Positions 37,921-46,262 are shown, numbered from the stretch's first letter. The stretch: DNA of 64,000 nucleotides from Moritella dasanensis ArB 0140 (GCF_000276805.1 NZ_AKXQ01000003.1:186001-250000), one strand, 5' to 3'. Notes: generated by a model not told the origin, from the sequence alone. Program-made: numbers and translations.

Positions 37921-39270
37921 ATGAAATCATTAGAGTTTTATCAATCTACGATTACCAACTTAAAGCAACTGCCGATGTCGGCAGGGCATATTGATGTTTT
38001 ATTTTCAGCGCGTGATTTTAAAGCAAAAATATTAGACTTAATTGCTTCATCTTCGAAACGTATTTATCTTTCGGCGTTGTATCTCCAAGATGATGATGCA
38101 GGTAAAGAAGTACTTAATGCGCTGTACCAGGCGCGGGTAAACAACCCGGGCTTAGTGATTAAAGTGTTCGTTGATTTTCATCGTGCACAACGTGGTCTTA
38201 TTGGCCAGAAAGAACATGGCGGTAATGCCGATCTGTATAAAGACATGCGCAAAAGACTAGGCGATAAAGTGACGATCCTAGGTGTGCCTGTTAAAGGTAA
38301 GGAAGTATTGGGTGTATTGCACCTTAAAGGTTTCATCTTCGATGATAACGTGCTGTACAGTGGCGCGAGTATTAATGATATCTATCTGCACCAAGCAGAA
38401 AAATACCGTTGTGACCGTTACCATGTGTTGTACAACCCTGCATTAGCAGATTCTATGGTCGCGTATTTAGAAGATTACTTTGTAAGCCAAAACGCGGTTA
38501 CCCGACTTGATGAGGAGTCTATTCCGTCAAGCAAAGCCTTGAAGCAAGATATTCGTCAATTCAAACAAACGTTACGTAGCGCGCAGTATCATTATATTAA
38601 TACGACACCGGAAAGTAATGAAGTGGGTATCACGCCTATTTCAGGGTTTGGTCGTCATGGTAATAAATTAAATCAAACCATCACTAACTTGCTACGCGCT
38701 GTAGAAAGCGAAGTGACTATTTTTACACCGTACTTTAATTTACCGCTATCAATATCGAAAGATATTAAGCGTCTGTTAAAACGTAATGTGAAAGTAACCT
38801 TGGTTATCGGTGATAAAACCGCGAATGATTTCTTCATTCCACCGGAAGAACCATTTAAAGTGATATCTGCACTGCCTTATATCTATGAAACGTACCTGCA
38901 TAAGTTTGTAAAAACGTGCCAGCCTTATATCGACAAAGGCCTGCTTAATGTGCGTTTATGGACCGATGAAGGCAACAGCTTCCACCTTAAAGGTTTGTGT
39001 TGTGATTATAAGTATCATCTATTAACAGGTAATAACTTAAACCCACGCGCATGGGGTTTAGATCTCGAAAATGGTATTTTAATTCATGATACTAAACAGT
39101 TATTAAAAGATACCCTGCAAGCTGAGCAAGAGCATGTGTTGAAAAACACCCGTCGTATTAAACACCTTTCTGATTTAGAAAGTATGTCGGACTACCCAGC
39201 ACCAGTGCAGAAATTTATGCGCCGTATTAAAACCACGCGCTTGGATATGTTGCTAAAACGTATTTTGTAA
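37921..39270 (+). CDS. pssA: CDP-diacylglycerol-serine O-phosphatidyltransferase (PLD type)
   Basis: About 449 residues (E. coli PssA 451). It is a phospholipase-D-superfamily enzyme that makes phosphatidylserine, precursor of phosphatidylethanolamine. Two HKD-type motifs are present: HLKGFIFDDNVLYSGASIND and HLKGLCCDYKYHLLTGNNLN. The segment TPYFNLPLSISKDIKRLL is also typical. It acts at the membrane surface although it has no membrane helix. The ATG at 37921 is used; a TTG twelve bases upstream is in frame but less likely. It is monocistronic with a strong terminator. Confidence 0.95.
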   Translation: MKSLEFYQSTITNLKQLPMSAGHIDVLFSARDFKAKILDLIASSSKRIYLSALYLQDDDAGKEVLNALYQARVNNPGLVIKVFVDFHRAQRGLIGQKEHGGNADLYKDMRKRLGDKVTILGVPVKGKEVLGVLHLKGFIFDDNVLYSGASINDIYLHQAEKYRCDRYHVLYNPALADSMVAYLEDYFVSQNAVTRLDEESIPSSKALKQDIRQFKQTLRSAQYHYINTTPESNEVGITPISGFGRHGNKLNQTITNLLRAVESEVTIFTPYFNLPLSISKDIKRLLKRNVKVTLVIGDKTANDFFIPPEEPFKVISALPYIYETYLHKFVKTCQPYIDKGLLNVRLWTDEGNSFHLKGLCCDYKYHLLTGNNLNPRAWGLDLENGILIHDTKQLLKDTLQAEQEHVLKNTRRIKHLSDLESMSDYPAPVQKFMRRIKTTRLDMLLKRIL

Positions 39271-39295
39271 CTTAGTTGTTGTAAAAATTAAGCAA

Positions 39296-39350
39296 AAAAA
39301 GGCCTGTGACTGTCACTTTATTAGCGTGATAGCCGCAGGCCTTTTTGCAT
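39296..39350 (+). terminator. Rho-independent terminator of pssA
   Basis: Arms AAAAAGGCCTG and CAGGCCTTTTT enclose an inner CAC/GTG pairing; the T-run is part of the right arm. Confidence 0.88.
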
Positions 39351-39597
39351 TGTTAACGACTAATATGTCCTGCTATTTTCCAACCTTCATTCTGATTTAC
39401 ACACCCCTGGTTATGCTTTACATACCTGAATCGCACTCTTTTTCATTATTCATAAACTAGGCTTGAAAAACAGTCATGCAAAAGTGTATTGAAAATGATG
39501 ATGTAAATTAGTTTCATTCTGCGTAAAGGCTATTGCTCTGTTCTAGCTTGCTGATTATACTTGATTAACTATTAAACAATAAATTGGCTGTGATTTC
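39351..39597 (+). promoter_or_regulatory. Spacer before the HlyU-family gene with a candidate promoter
   Basis: No gene seen. TTGCTC at 39534-39539 and TTATAC at 39556-39561, 16 bases apart, could be the promoter of the following operon. The ribosome-binding site before 39598 is weak. Confidence 0.4.
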
Positions 39598-39909
39598 ATG
39601 TTCGGATTTTTAAAACGTTTTTTTTCTGCTTCTGAAGATTCGGATGCTAAACCTGTCGACAACACACCAAATGTTGAACCTGTTGCTTACAACGGCTATC
39701 TTATTTTTGTGATGCCGAAGGAAGAATCGGGTCAATACCGTGTGGCAGGTTTAATTGAAAAACCAGTAGCAGACGATGAACACGCTGAGAATTTAAAACA
39801 TGCATTTATTCGTTCAGATGTTTGCATGAGCAAACCGCAAGCTGAACAGATCACGTTACAAAAGTGTAAGTTATTCATCGATCAAGTCGGCGATAGCATG
39901 TTTAAGTAA
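39598..39909 (+). CDS. HlyU-family small protein (Pfam HlyU type)
   Basis: 103 residues with a variable acidic linker after MFGFLKRFF and a conserved domain: VAYNGYLIFVMPKEESGQYRVAGLIEK in two pieces, then HAFIRSDVCMSKPQAEQ. It matches the small family named HlyU in Pfam, not the ArsR-type HlyU of Vibrio, despite the shared name. Role unknown; the name implies transcriptional activation but no helix-turn-helix is apparent. It is followed by msrA 36 bases downstream, so they are probably co-transcribed. Confidence 0.7.
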   Translation: MFGFLKRFFSASEDSDAKPVDNTPNVEPVAYNGYLIFVMPKEESGQYRVAGLIEKPVADDEHAENLKHAFIRSDVCMSKPQAEQITLQKCKLFIDQVGDSMFK

Positions 39910-39945
39910 ATGCTGTCTTTTGACTCATTAACGCAGGAGTTCACT

Positions 39946-40587
39946 ATGTTTTTTTCAAAAAATAAGTTAGCCATGGTTAGCAAGTCTGAAGCACTGCCTG
40001 ACAACCCTACGGCGATCCCAGTTGATGCGTTACATTATGTATCTGCCAGCAAAATGGTGCCGCCGTTTGTTGCCCAGTATCAAGTATGCTATTTCGCCAT
40101 GGGCTGTTTCTGGGGCGCTGAACGATTATTCTGGTCTATTCCTGGCGTTGTGACAACGGCTGTTGGTTACCAAGGTGGCTACACAGTAAACCCAAGTTAT
40201 CAACAAGTATGCACAGGTCAAACGGGCCACACCGAAGCGGTATTAGTGGTGTTTGATCCGGAAGTGATTAGCTACGCAGAATTATTAATCCTGTTCTGGG
40301 AAAACCATCAAACAGCCCAAGGTATGCGCCAAGGTAATGATCAGGGTACGCAATACCGTTCTGCGCTTTATTGCACTTCGAAACTGCAGTTGTCTGAAGC
40401 TAAAGACTCTGCTGCGCATTATCAACAAGCATTAGCAGATGGCGGTAGTACTGAAACCATTACCACTGAAATCGATCTCGCTGCACCATTTTATTATGCC
40501 GAAGCCGATCATCAGCAATACTTGGCTAAAAACCCACAAGGCTATTGCGGCATAGGCGGTAGTGGCATTTGTTACCCGAGTAATTAA
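39946..40587 (+). CDS. msrA: Peptide methionine sulfoxide reductase MsrA
   Basis: 213 residues. The nucleophile Cys lies in YFAMGCFWGAERLFW and the second half shows TGQTGHTEAVLVVFDPEVISY split by short linkers and FWENHQTAQGMRQGNDQGTQYRS in two blocks, as in MsrA. The resolving cysteines are near the end (GYCGIGGSGICYPSN). It repairs methionine S-sulfoxide in oxidised proteins. The ATG at 39946 has GCAGGAG seven bases upstream and is preferred over an ATG at 39910. The M50-like gene starts two bases after its stop. Confidence 0.94.
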   Translation: MFFSKNKLAMVSKSEALPDNPTAIPVDALHYVSASKMVPPFVAQYQVCYFAMGCFWGAERLFWSIPGVVTTAVGYQGGYTVNPSYQQVCTGQTGHTEAVLVVFDPEVISYAELLILFWENHQTAQGMRQGNDQGTQYRSALYCTSKLQLSEAKDSAAHYQQALADGGSTETITTEIDLAAPFYYAEADHQQYLAKNPQGYCGIGGSGICYPSN

Positions 40588-40589
40588 TC

Positions 40590-41231
40590 ATGATCGCGAG
40601 AGATAGACGCATTCTATTTATACTGGTGTTCACGATACTCGCTTTTATGTGGCAAAGTACGCTAATTGCACCGCTTAAAATTTTAGTGGTGTTCTTACAT
40701 GAACTGAGTCATGCGTTAGCGACTTGGTTAACCGGTGGCAAGGTTGTGGAGTTTGTGGTCTCGGCTTATCAAAGTGGCCATGTGCGTTCTATGGGCGGCT
40801 CGCGGTTTATTATTCTCAGTGCTGGCTATTTAGGCTCGTTACTGTTTGGCTTGTTATTTTATGCGGCCAGTAGCCGACGAAAAACGACCGATATTAGCTT
40901 AGCGTTATTGGCTATTACGATGTTAATGGTTGCTGTGTTCTTTGGTGGCACGGCATATACCATTGGCTTTGCGGCAGTCATTGCCTTGGCAATCATGACA
41001 TTATTAAAGTATGCCAATGCGGCGGTCAAGCAAACCGTATTATTGGTGTTTGCCAGTGCCAGCATGATTTATGTGCCCATCGATATTTGGCAAGATACCA
41101 TCGTGCATAGTGGCGCATTATCTGATGCGCGTATGTTAGCCAATGAAATGGGCGGCGCGACCTTTATGTGGGGCGGTCTGTGGTTTGTCGCGAGTTTGTA
41201 TTTTATTTATTTAACCCTGCGTAAATCCTGA
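40590..41231 (+). CDS. M50-type membrane metalloprotease-like protein
   Basis: A 213-residue polytopic protein with about six hydrophobic segments. The zinc-protease motif HExxH is within a helix: LKILVVFLHELSHALATWL, around residues 30-48. This matches the M50B-like family of short membrane proteins, related to site-2 proteases. No PDZ domain is present. The substrate is unknown. It starts two bases after the msrA stop, so it belongs to the HlyU-msrA transcript, but a functional link with methionine repair is not established. Confidence 0.75.
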   Translation: MIARDRRILFILVFTILAFMWQSTLIAPLKILVVFLHELSHALATWLTGGKVVEFVVSAYQSGHVRSMGGSRFIILSAGYLGSLLFGLLFYAASSRRKTTDISLALLAITMLMVAVFFGGTAYTIGFAAVIALAIMTLLKYANAAVKQTVLLVFASASMIYVPIDIWQDTIVHSGALSDARMLANEMGGATFMWGGLWFVASLYFIYLTLRKS

Positions 41232-41244
41232 TTTTAGCTATTAA

Positions 41245-42129
41245 CTACTGCACCAATACTGTATCGACTAGCGTATTGGTTAGTATCTGAATATGAGTAT
41301 CATCAGTGAGTTCAATATCACTGATGATACTAATATCAAATGTCTTACTAACCACTCCACTCGGTACTTCATCTAGTTCTTTATCTAGTGCTTCATAACG
41401 ACCAGAACGTACATTCAACGATTGGCAATGCTCAAACACATTATCACGTAGCAATGTCGCTATCGGTTGTTTGATGGCTTTCGCTAACGCTTCTTTTAAC
41501 GTCCATATGCGATATAGCGCCTTAGCATGCACTGCTTTGCTCTTCTTTTCAGTAACGTCCTCAGTAATGTCTTCAGTAACGCCTTCAGCCACATATTCAG
41601 TTTGAGCCATACAGGCGCGTAATTCTTCACTGTGGTAATAATGCTTCGCTACTTTTTCGAGTGAACGTTTGGTCGAGAGCCATTCTAAATCGACACCCAA
41701 TTGTATTGATTGTAATGCCGCAGACTGTTGGCTTGGCACAAGGGCGATTAGCACTTGGCCGTGGGAGTGTGATATACAACTGCGCAGCGCGATAGCTTGG
41801 CCATGCTGATACACCTTTAAGCAAGTATCTTTATCATCGAACAGCACAGTAAGTGAGTCAAAATCATAGCCGAAGTATTGGCTAGCATAAGTCTTAATAA
41901 TAAAACGACTCGCGAGGTATTCTTGCTTTGCTTGCAGCTGTTTACGTTTGGTAAATATGCTCTGTTCTTGCGGCTGTAAATACTGCGCAGCCAGTGCCGT
42001 GATCTGTTCGCTAGCAATGGTGTTACTGTTAAATAAGTAAACGTCCATTGGCGCATCTGCATTGACTGGCAAGTCGTTATGCGAACTAAAGGTTAATTGC
42101 TGACGAAAGAATAGGGCAGTGTGTGGCAT
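41245..42129 (-). CDS. 4'-phosphopantetheinyl transferase, Sfp-like; possible PfaE
   Basis: 294 residues with the two motifs of Sfp-type transferases: GVDLEWLS (Mg-binding Asp and Glu) followed by KHYYHSEE, and RIWTLKEALAKAI (the W-x-x-KEA motif). The enzyme moves phosphopantetheine from CoA to a Ser of carrier proteins. Between the motifs is a low-complexity insert EGVTEDITEDVTEKKSK, coded by a 12-bp tandem repeat. Moritella-type bacteria need a stand-alone transferase (PfaE) to activate the polyunsaturated fatty acid synthase; this gene is a candidate, but no carrier-protein gene is nearby. The ribosome-binding site is weak, so the start is uncertain. Confidence 0.8.
   Translation of the reverse strand: MPHTALFFRQQLTFSSHNDLPVNADAPMDVYLFNSNTIASEQITALAAQYLQPQEQSIFTKRKQLQAKQEYLASRFIIKTYASQYFGYDFDSLTVLFDDKDTCLKVYQHGQAIALRSCISHSHGQVLIALVPSQQSAALQSIQLGVDLEWLSTKRSLEKVAKHYYHSEELRACMAQTEYVAEGVTEDITEDVTEKKSKAVHAKALYRIWTLKEALAKAIKQPIATLLRDNVFEHCQSLNVRSGRYEALDKELDEVPSGVVSKTFDISIISDIELTDDTHIQILTNTLVDTVLVQ
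41549..41584 (-). repeat. 12-bp tandem repeat inside the phosphopantetheinyl transferase gene
   Basis: TCAGTAACGTCC, TCAGTAATGTCT and TCAGTAACGCCT follow each other, with a partial fourth (TCAGCC). In the reverse-strand gene they code for repeated four-residue units of the type (D/G)-(V/I)-T-E. The unit is a multiple of three, so copy-number change keeps the frame. Confidence 0.9.
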
Positions 42130-42183
42130 GCAAGCTGAGACCGTTATAGTGCTGTGGGCGCAAAGTATAACAATCTCTGCCTG

Positions 42184-42732
42184 TTACTTCAGTAAACTGC
42201 GGTATTTTTTTTGCTGCTGTAATAGCCATTCAGGTGTTGTTGAGGTGACCCCCTCTGGTTTTAACATCGGGTGTAATTGCATTATTTTATTCACCGTTAA
42301 CTCTTGTTGCTGTTCGAGATCGATAAATAAGATGGTCTTGCCATTTTCGAGGGATTGTTTGAATACTTTACTATTAATATTGGGCAACTGAATATCTATG
42401 TGCTCACCTTCCCAAGTACAAAAGACCAGTACCATGAAGGCGAACATGATAATCGGCATGCCTCCGAGTGGACCAAGATACCAACCTTGAATATAAGTCA
42501 GCAACAAGATGGTGATAGCGAACACGATACCAATCGCAGCGCCGATATCCCCACTCTTAACTAAACCTTTCTTCAGTGAGTTATCAACCTGATATAAATA
42601 ATGCTTGCCGAGGGATTTATCATCATTGGTTAAGGTGTGGATCTGACCTTTATCGATGCCAAAAGACTGTAGTTCATGTTCGATCATCTCCAGTTCATCC
42701 AGCGAATCGATTATATAATAATGCCTTAACAT
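42184..42732 (-). CDS. Membrane protein of unknown function with two helices
   Basis: 182 residues. The N-terminal cytoplasmic part (HYYIIDSLDELEMIEHEL, about residues 4-21) looks like a small alpha/beta domain. Two membrane helices follow (about 60-80 and 87-107), separated by YLGPLGGMP, then a hydrophilic C-terminal region. The start is set at the ATG of MLRHYY because AAGGTGG lies five bases upstream; earlier ATGs at 42780 and 42759 lack such a site. I do not recognise a characterised family. It is on the same strand as the phosphopantetheinyl transferase gene, 54 bases before it. Confidence 0.6.
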   Translation of the reverse strand: MLRHYYIIDSLDELEMIEHELQSFGIDKGQIHTLTNDDKSLGKHYLYQVDNSLKKGLVKSGDIGAAIGIVFAITILLLTYIQGWYLGPLGGMPIIMFAFMVLVFCTWEGEHIDIQLPNINSKVFKQSLENGKTILFIDLEQQQELTVNKIMQLHPMLKPEGVTSTTPEWLLQQQKKYRSLLK

Positions 42733-42820
42733 GGTAACCACCTTACAGCTTAATGGCATGATAATGATTTTAGCGCACAACCTTATTAGTATAGTCGATT
42801 ATGGCTATACCAAAATGCAT

Positions 42821-43603
42821 TTACATTAATAGAAACTTATAACCTAATGACGCCATCAATAACATCAGCGAGACGGATAATGTTTTTCGCACAAAGTCAG
42901 GGCCAAATTTCAGTGCAGATGCACTGCCTAAATGGTTACCGATTAGGTTTATAAACACTAAAGGTAGCGCCAACATATAAAGCAATTTACCCGCTAACAT
43001 AAATGCTATTAGTGCTCCGATATTAGAAGAAAAGTTGAAGAGTTTCGAGGTTGCCGATGCCGAGACTAAGTCAAATTTTAACAGGTAGTGTAAAACCAAG
43101 ATTAAGAAGCTACCCGTACCTGGTCCAAAGAACCCATCATAAAAACCAATTATAAATACCGCGAGTGGCACGCCAAAATAGATAATCTTGGTATTAATTA
43201 CTTGCTCACTGTGGTGATTATCTTGCTTGGGAATAAAAGAAATGATGATGCCGATAGGTAACATGCCAAGGATTATTTTACCAACCGTATCAGGATCAAA
43301 GTAGAGGATCGCTTCAGCGCCCAAGTAAGCGCCCACTAATCCTGCGGGGATCCCAGATGCTACGGCATTCCAAATAACCTTCTTGTTTTTTACAAAGTTA
43401 CGGATTGCTGCAATCGTGCCCAGCGTACTGACTATCTTTTCTTGCCCTAGCGCGACCTGTGGTGGCAGCCCTGCCAAGATGAACGAAGGTACCAGTATCA
43501 GGCCGCCACCGCCTGCCACACTGTCAATAAAGCCCGCCGCAAAAGCCGATGCCATTAATGCTAGCAGTATCCATAACGTTATATCTGAACCAAAAATTTC
43601 CAT
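42821..43603 (-). CDS. TSUP (TauE/SafE) family sulfite or sulfonate-type permease
   Basis: A 260-residue protein with about seven or eight membrane helices of the TauE/SafE family. It has the characteristic repeats: GFIDSVAGGGGLILVPSFIL in the first half and YDGFFGPGTGSFLILVL in the second. Members move sulfite, sulfoacetate or related organic anions. GAGGAG precedes the ATG. It is divergent from a MocR-type regulator gene across 300 bases holding direct repeats and a palindrome, so that regulator is its likely controller. TauE and the MocR protein TauR are a known taurine-pathway pairing in other bacteria; whether this pair acts on taurine is inference. Confidence 0.88.
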   Translation of the reverse strand: MEIFGSDITLWILLALMASAFAAGFIDSVAGGGGLILVPSFILAGLPPQVALGQEKIVSTLGTIAAIRNFVKNKKVIWNAVASGIPAGLVGAYLGAEAILYFDPDTVGKIILGMLPIGIIISFIPKQDNHHSEQVINTKIIYFGVPLAVFIIGFYDGFFGPGTGSFLILVLHYLLKFDLVSASATSKLFNFSSNIGALIAFMLAGKLLYMLALPLVFINLIGNHLGSASALKFGPDFVRKTLSVSLMLLMASLGYKFLLM

Positions 43604-43903
43604 CGTCGTTATCTCCTCAGTGTAAGTAATTTAGCCATCACCATGATCCTTACTGATCCTGAATTGGATCTAACATAACGAAAATGCCAGTGACATATGT
43701 CAATTTGTACGGTATTGCATTATGGTGTGGTATGTCAATTACATTCATACAATTAATTAACATCTATGCTTTTATGAAACGATGCTTTTATGAATCGATA
43801 AATAGAGAGGTATGATGGATCTAGCGCTGTATGTTTCATTTCAGCAGGGTAAACTAAGGACAATCAAGATTATGTTTTTACAGTGTTCATTAGAGGCAAG
43901 TTA
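43604..43903. promoter_or_regulatory. Divergent TSUP-MocR regulatory region
   Basis: Contains a 12-base palindrome TGACATATGTCA at 43691-43702 and TATGTCAATT twice (43697-43706 and 43731-43740, 34 bases apart). Head-to-tail 16-base repeats lie at 43766-43797. These are candidate operators for the MocR-type protein. No gene is seen in it. Confidence 0.55.
43766..43797. repeat. Two head-to-tail 16-bp direct repeats
   Basis: ATGCTTTTATGAAACG followed directly by ATGCTTTTATGAATCG, one mismatch, about 105 bases before the MocR gene. Directly repeated sites are the usual binding pattern of MocR-type regulators such as GabR and PdxR. Confidence 0.85.
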
Positions 43904-45250
43904 ATGAGTGATATTAAGTTTCGACAGATCGCCGAAACCATTGAAGCTAGAATTAATACCGGTGTGTATCCAGCTAATACCAAATTACCGCCACATCGGG
44001 TGCTCGCTGATGAGCTTGAAACCACGCCAACAACGGTGTCCAAAGCCTATAAATTATTGGCAGATAAAAACAAAGTCGAATCCTTTGTTGGCCGTGGTAC
44101 GTTTGTCTGTGGTGATTCAGAATTGGAAACGGTTATTCAAGCACCAGAGAATGATGCGGATTATAACTTTTCGATTCTACAGCCTTGCTTAGAATATAAT
44201 GTGTTGCCACTGCAGGCCGCATTTCAACAAACCTATGTTGCATTACCGAGTGAACTATTAGGTTATATTGAACACTCAGGACATCTAGCGCATCGACAAG
44301 CGGGGATGAAATGGGCGGCGGAGTTTGGCTTGTCAGTTTCTGATCCTGACCAAATACTGCTTGCCAGTGGTGCGCAGAATGCACTGGAAATTCTGATCCA
44401 GACCTATACCAATCCGGGGGATTGTATTGCTGTTGAAGTATTTACTTACCCTGGTATTCTCTCTATCGCTAATTTATTGGGTCGTCGTATTGTCGAAGTT
44501 GCGATGGACGATAAAGGCATGTGCCCGATTGCGCTTAAACAGACTATTCTTAGCGATAAGCCAAAAGTGGTTGTCATCGTGCCGTCACATCAAAATCCGA
44601 CGGGCGTGACGATGCCGAAAGCGCGTAGAGAAGCGATTGCCAAGGTGATTGCAGCAGGTAACATCTGGTTGTTAGAAGATGATATTTATGGCTTCTTAAA
44701 TGAAACAACTATCCCTGCTATCAGCAACTATATTCCAGAAAAAAGCTTTCATATTAGCAGCTTGTCGAAAGCTATCAGTCCGGCGTTACGCTGTGCCTTT
44801 ATTAAAGCGCCAAAAAGTGAGGTCCGCAGAGTCGGGGCATGTATTCGCACGTCTATTTGGCTAGCGTCACCGCTTAACTTTGCAGTGGCAGCGCAGCTGA
44901 TTAATTCTGGTGATGCGTTTGCAATGGCAAATAAACAAAAACAACTGGCGATGCAGCGACAAGCCTTTGTGGCGGATAAATTTAGCTTTTTAACATGTTC
45001 AAGCCAAGCCTGCAGTTATCATGTTTGGGTGGCGTTGCCAGCACATTGGCGCCAAGAGCATTTTGTGATGGAAGCGAAAAACCAACAATTATTGGTGAGC
45101 AGCGGTGGTTATTTCTCGCAACAGAGTGATAAAAGTAATCATATTCGTTTATCGTTAATGGCGATAAATGACGAACAACGTTTTCAGCAAGGTATTGTAT
45201 TGTTAGCGGATCTACTCAAAGATGGGCAAGGTTCACACTTCCTGTTTTAA
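43904..45250 (+). CDS. MocR-type (GntR/aminotransferase) transcriptional regulator
   Basis: 448 residues. The N-terminal GntR winged helix (KFRQIAETIEARINTGVYPA, then LPPHRVLADELETTPTTVSK) is joined to a fold type I aminotransferase domain. The PLP lysine is seen in HISSLSKAISPALRCAF and the Asp in LLEDDIYGFL. Such fusions use PLP or its adducts as effector. The ATG at 43904 has AGAGG eight bases upstream; an earlier GTG at 43883 is less likely. It probably controls the divergent TSUP gene and itself through the repeats between them. Confidence 0.9.
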   Translation: MSDIKFRQIAETIEARINTGVYPANTKLPPHRVLADELETTPTTVSKAYKLLADKNKVESFVGRGTFVCGDSELETVIQAPENDADYNFSILQPCLEYNVLPLQAAFQQTYVALPSELLGYIEHSGHLAHRQAGMKWAAEFGLSVSDPDQILLASGAQNALEILIQTYTNPGDCIAVEVFTYPGILSIANLLGRRIVEVAMDDKGMCPIALKQTILSDKPKVVVIVPSHQNPTGVTMPKARREAIAKVIAAGNIWLLEDDIYGFLNETTIPAISNYIPEKSFHISSLSKAISPALRCAFIKAPKSEVRRVGACIRTSIWLASPLNFAVAAQLINSGDAFAMANKQKQLAMQRQAFVADKFSFLTCSSQACSYHVWVALPAHWRQEHFVMEAKNQQLLVSSGGYFSQQSDKSNHIRLSLMAINDEQRFQQGIVLLADLLKDGQGSHFLF

Positions 45251-45306
45251 TTACTTAACCTACTGTGATATAAGTGAATAATACGACATTGGACTAAGGA
45301 GAGTTT

Positions 45307-45939
45307 ATGTTGAAAAATACAATAACGGGGTTGCTTATTTTAAGCTGCTCAGGCTGTGTTTTATTTGAAAAGAAAGATCCGATAGCACCAGTTATCGATC
45401 CTGCTGATGCCCCGGTAGTACCATTAACGCCAGTTGCAACGCCGATATCTGCTGCAGAGTGTGCTGGTGATATGGCGTTACCCGTCGAATTTAGTCGCAA
45501 ATTTACGGCTGTATCTGATCCTGAATTGCTGGAAGAATCTATCGGTGAGCCTACTGAAGGCAGACTCTGTCAGGGTCAGGTGTATGTGGCGAAACATAAT
45601 ACTCAAATTATGTTGTTTCGTGGTTGGAATGGCAGCAACCCGGCCAGTGAGTTCGGTGAGTGGTGGGCATTAAAGAGTCCCCGTGGCCAAATCGCGCAAT
45701 ATCGTAGTGATTATCAAATATGTTATCAATGGTCGCCGTTAGATAAAATGACCTTGTGTAGCTTAAAAGCAGGCGCAAAAGTAGTGATTGGTACAGGCCA
45801 AAGCGCCACGTGTTCGTCTTACCTTAATTACCCAAGCTCTGCGAAGAAACAAGTCTACATTGCGAATGCTGACGCCGATTTGTTTGACTGCAGCAGTTAC
45901 AACGCCGAGTTTAACTGGACGCCGATTATTAATGATTAA
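45307..45939 (+). CDS. Exported cysteine-containing protein, possible lipoprotein, unknown function
   Basis: 210 residues. The N-terminus has a short hydrophobic stretch followed by cysteines (LLILSCSGCVLF). Either Cys could be lipidated, but neither context is an ideal lipobox. A Pro/Val-rich linker follows (PVIDPADAPVVPLTPVATP), then a globular region with seven further cysteines (as in AAECAG, RLCQG, YQICYQ, TLCSL, ATCSSY, LFDCSS), suggesting disulfides and a periplasmic or surface site. No family recognised. AAGGAGAG precedes the ATG. Confidence 0.65.
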   Translation: MLKNTITGLLILSCSGCVLFEKKDPIAPVIDPADAPVVPLTPVATPISAAECAGDMALPVEFSRKFTAVSDPELLEESIGEPTEGRLCQGQVYVAKHNTQIMLFRGWNGSNPASEFGEWWALKSPRGQIAQYRSDYQICYQWSPLDKMTLCSLKAGAKVVIGTGQSATCSSYLNYPSSAKKQVYIANADADLFDCSSYNAEFNWTPIIND

Positions 45940-46210
45940 CAAGGTAACGCTATAAGTAAACATATACCGTTACATACGTTATGCCACGTACTGACTGACA
46001 TCATTATTAGCTTTTTATATGGCACCTGATACAGGTGTCGATATAGAACGTTTACGCATGCCATAAATAATACCCTCGATCATCAAAAAAGCAGAAGTAA
46101 CCATTAACCTCTGTAAATCCTATTTGCGATATCTTCATCTACTTAATTACATCACCCCCTATTTTTTATACTGCCTAAATTACAAACAGTTATATTTATC
46201 GCTTGCTTTC
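45940..46210. other. Non-coding spacer before the zinc operon
   Basis: No gene seen. A small perfect hairpin CACCTG-ATA-CAGGTG at 46023-46037 may end the preceding gene's transcript. The remainder is AT-rich and leads into the Zur-type operators and promoter of the zinc operon. Confidence 0.45.
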
Positions 46211-46214
46211 GAAG

Positions 46215-46234
46215 TGTTATGTTATAACATAACA
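46215..46234 (+). promoter_or_regulatory. Zur-type operator, upstream copy
   Basis: Perfect 20-base palindrome TGTTATGTTATAACATAACA. Its left part matches TGTTATANTATAACA, the core of the gammaproteobacterial Zur site, at 14 of 15 positions. It lies 43 bases before the start codon of the zinc operon. Confidence 0.8.
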
Positions 46235-46242
46235 AAATATGT

Positions 46243-46262
46243 AATGTTATATTATAACAATT
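46243..46262 (+). promoter_or_regulatory. Zur-type operator, downstream copy
   Basis: AATGTTATATTATAACAATT, which contains a perfect TGTTATA-T-TATAACA core and fits the E. coli Zur consensus almost throughout. It ends just before the AAGGAAG ribosome-binding site of the outer-membrane protein gene, so bound Zur would block transcription. Confidence 0.88.
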
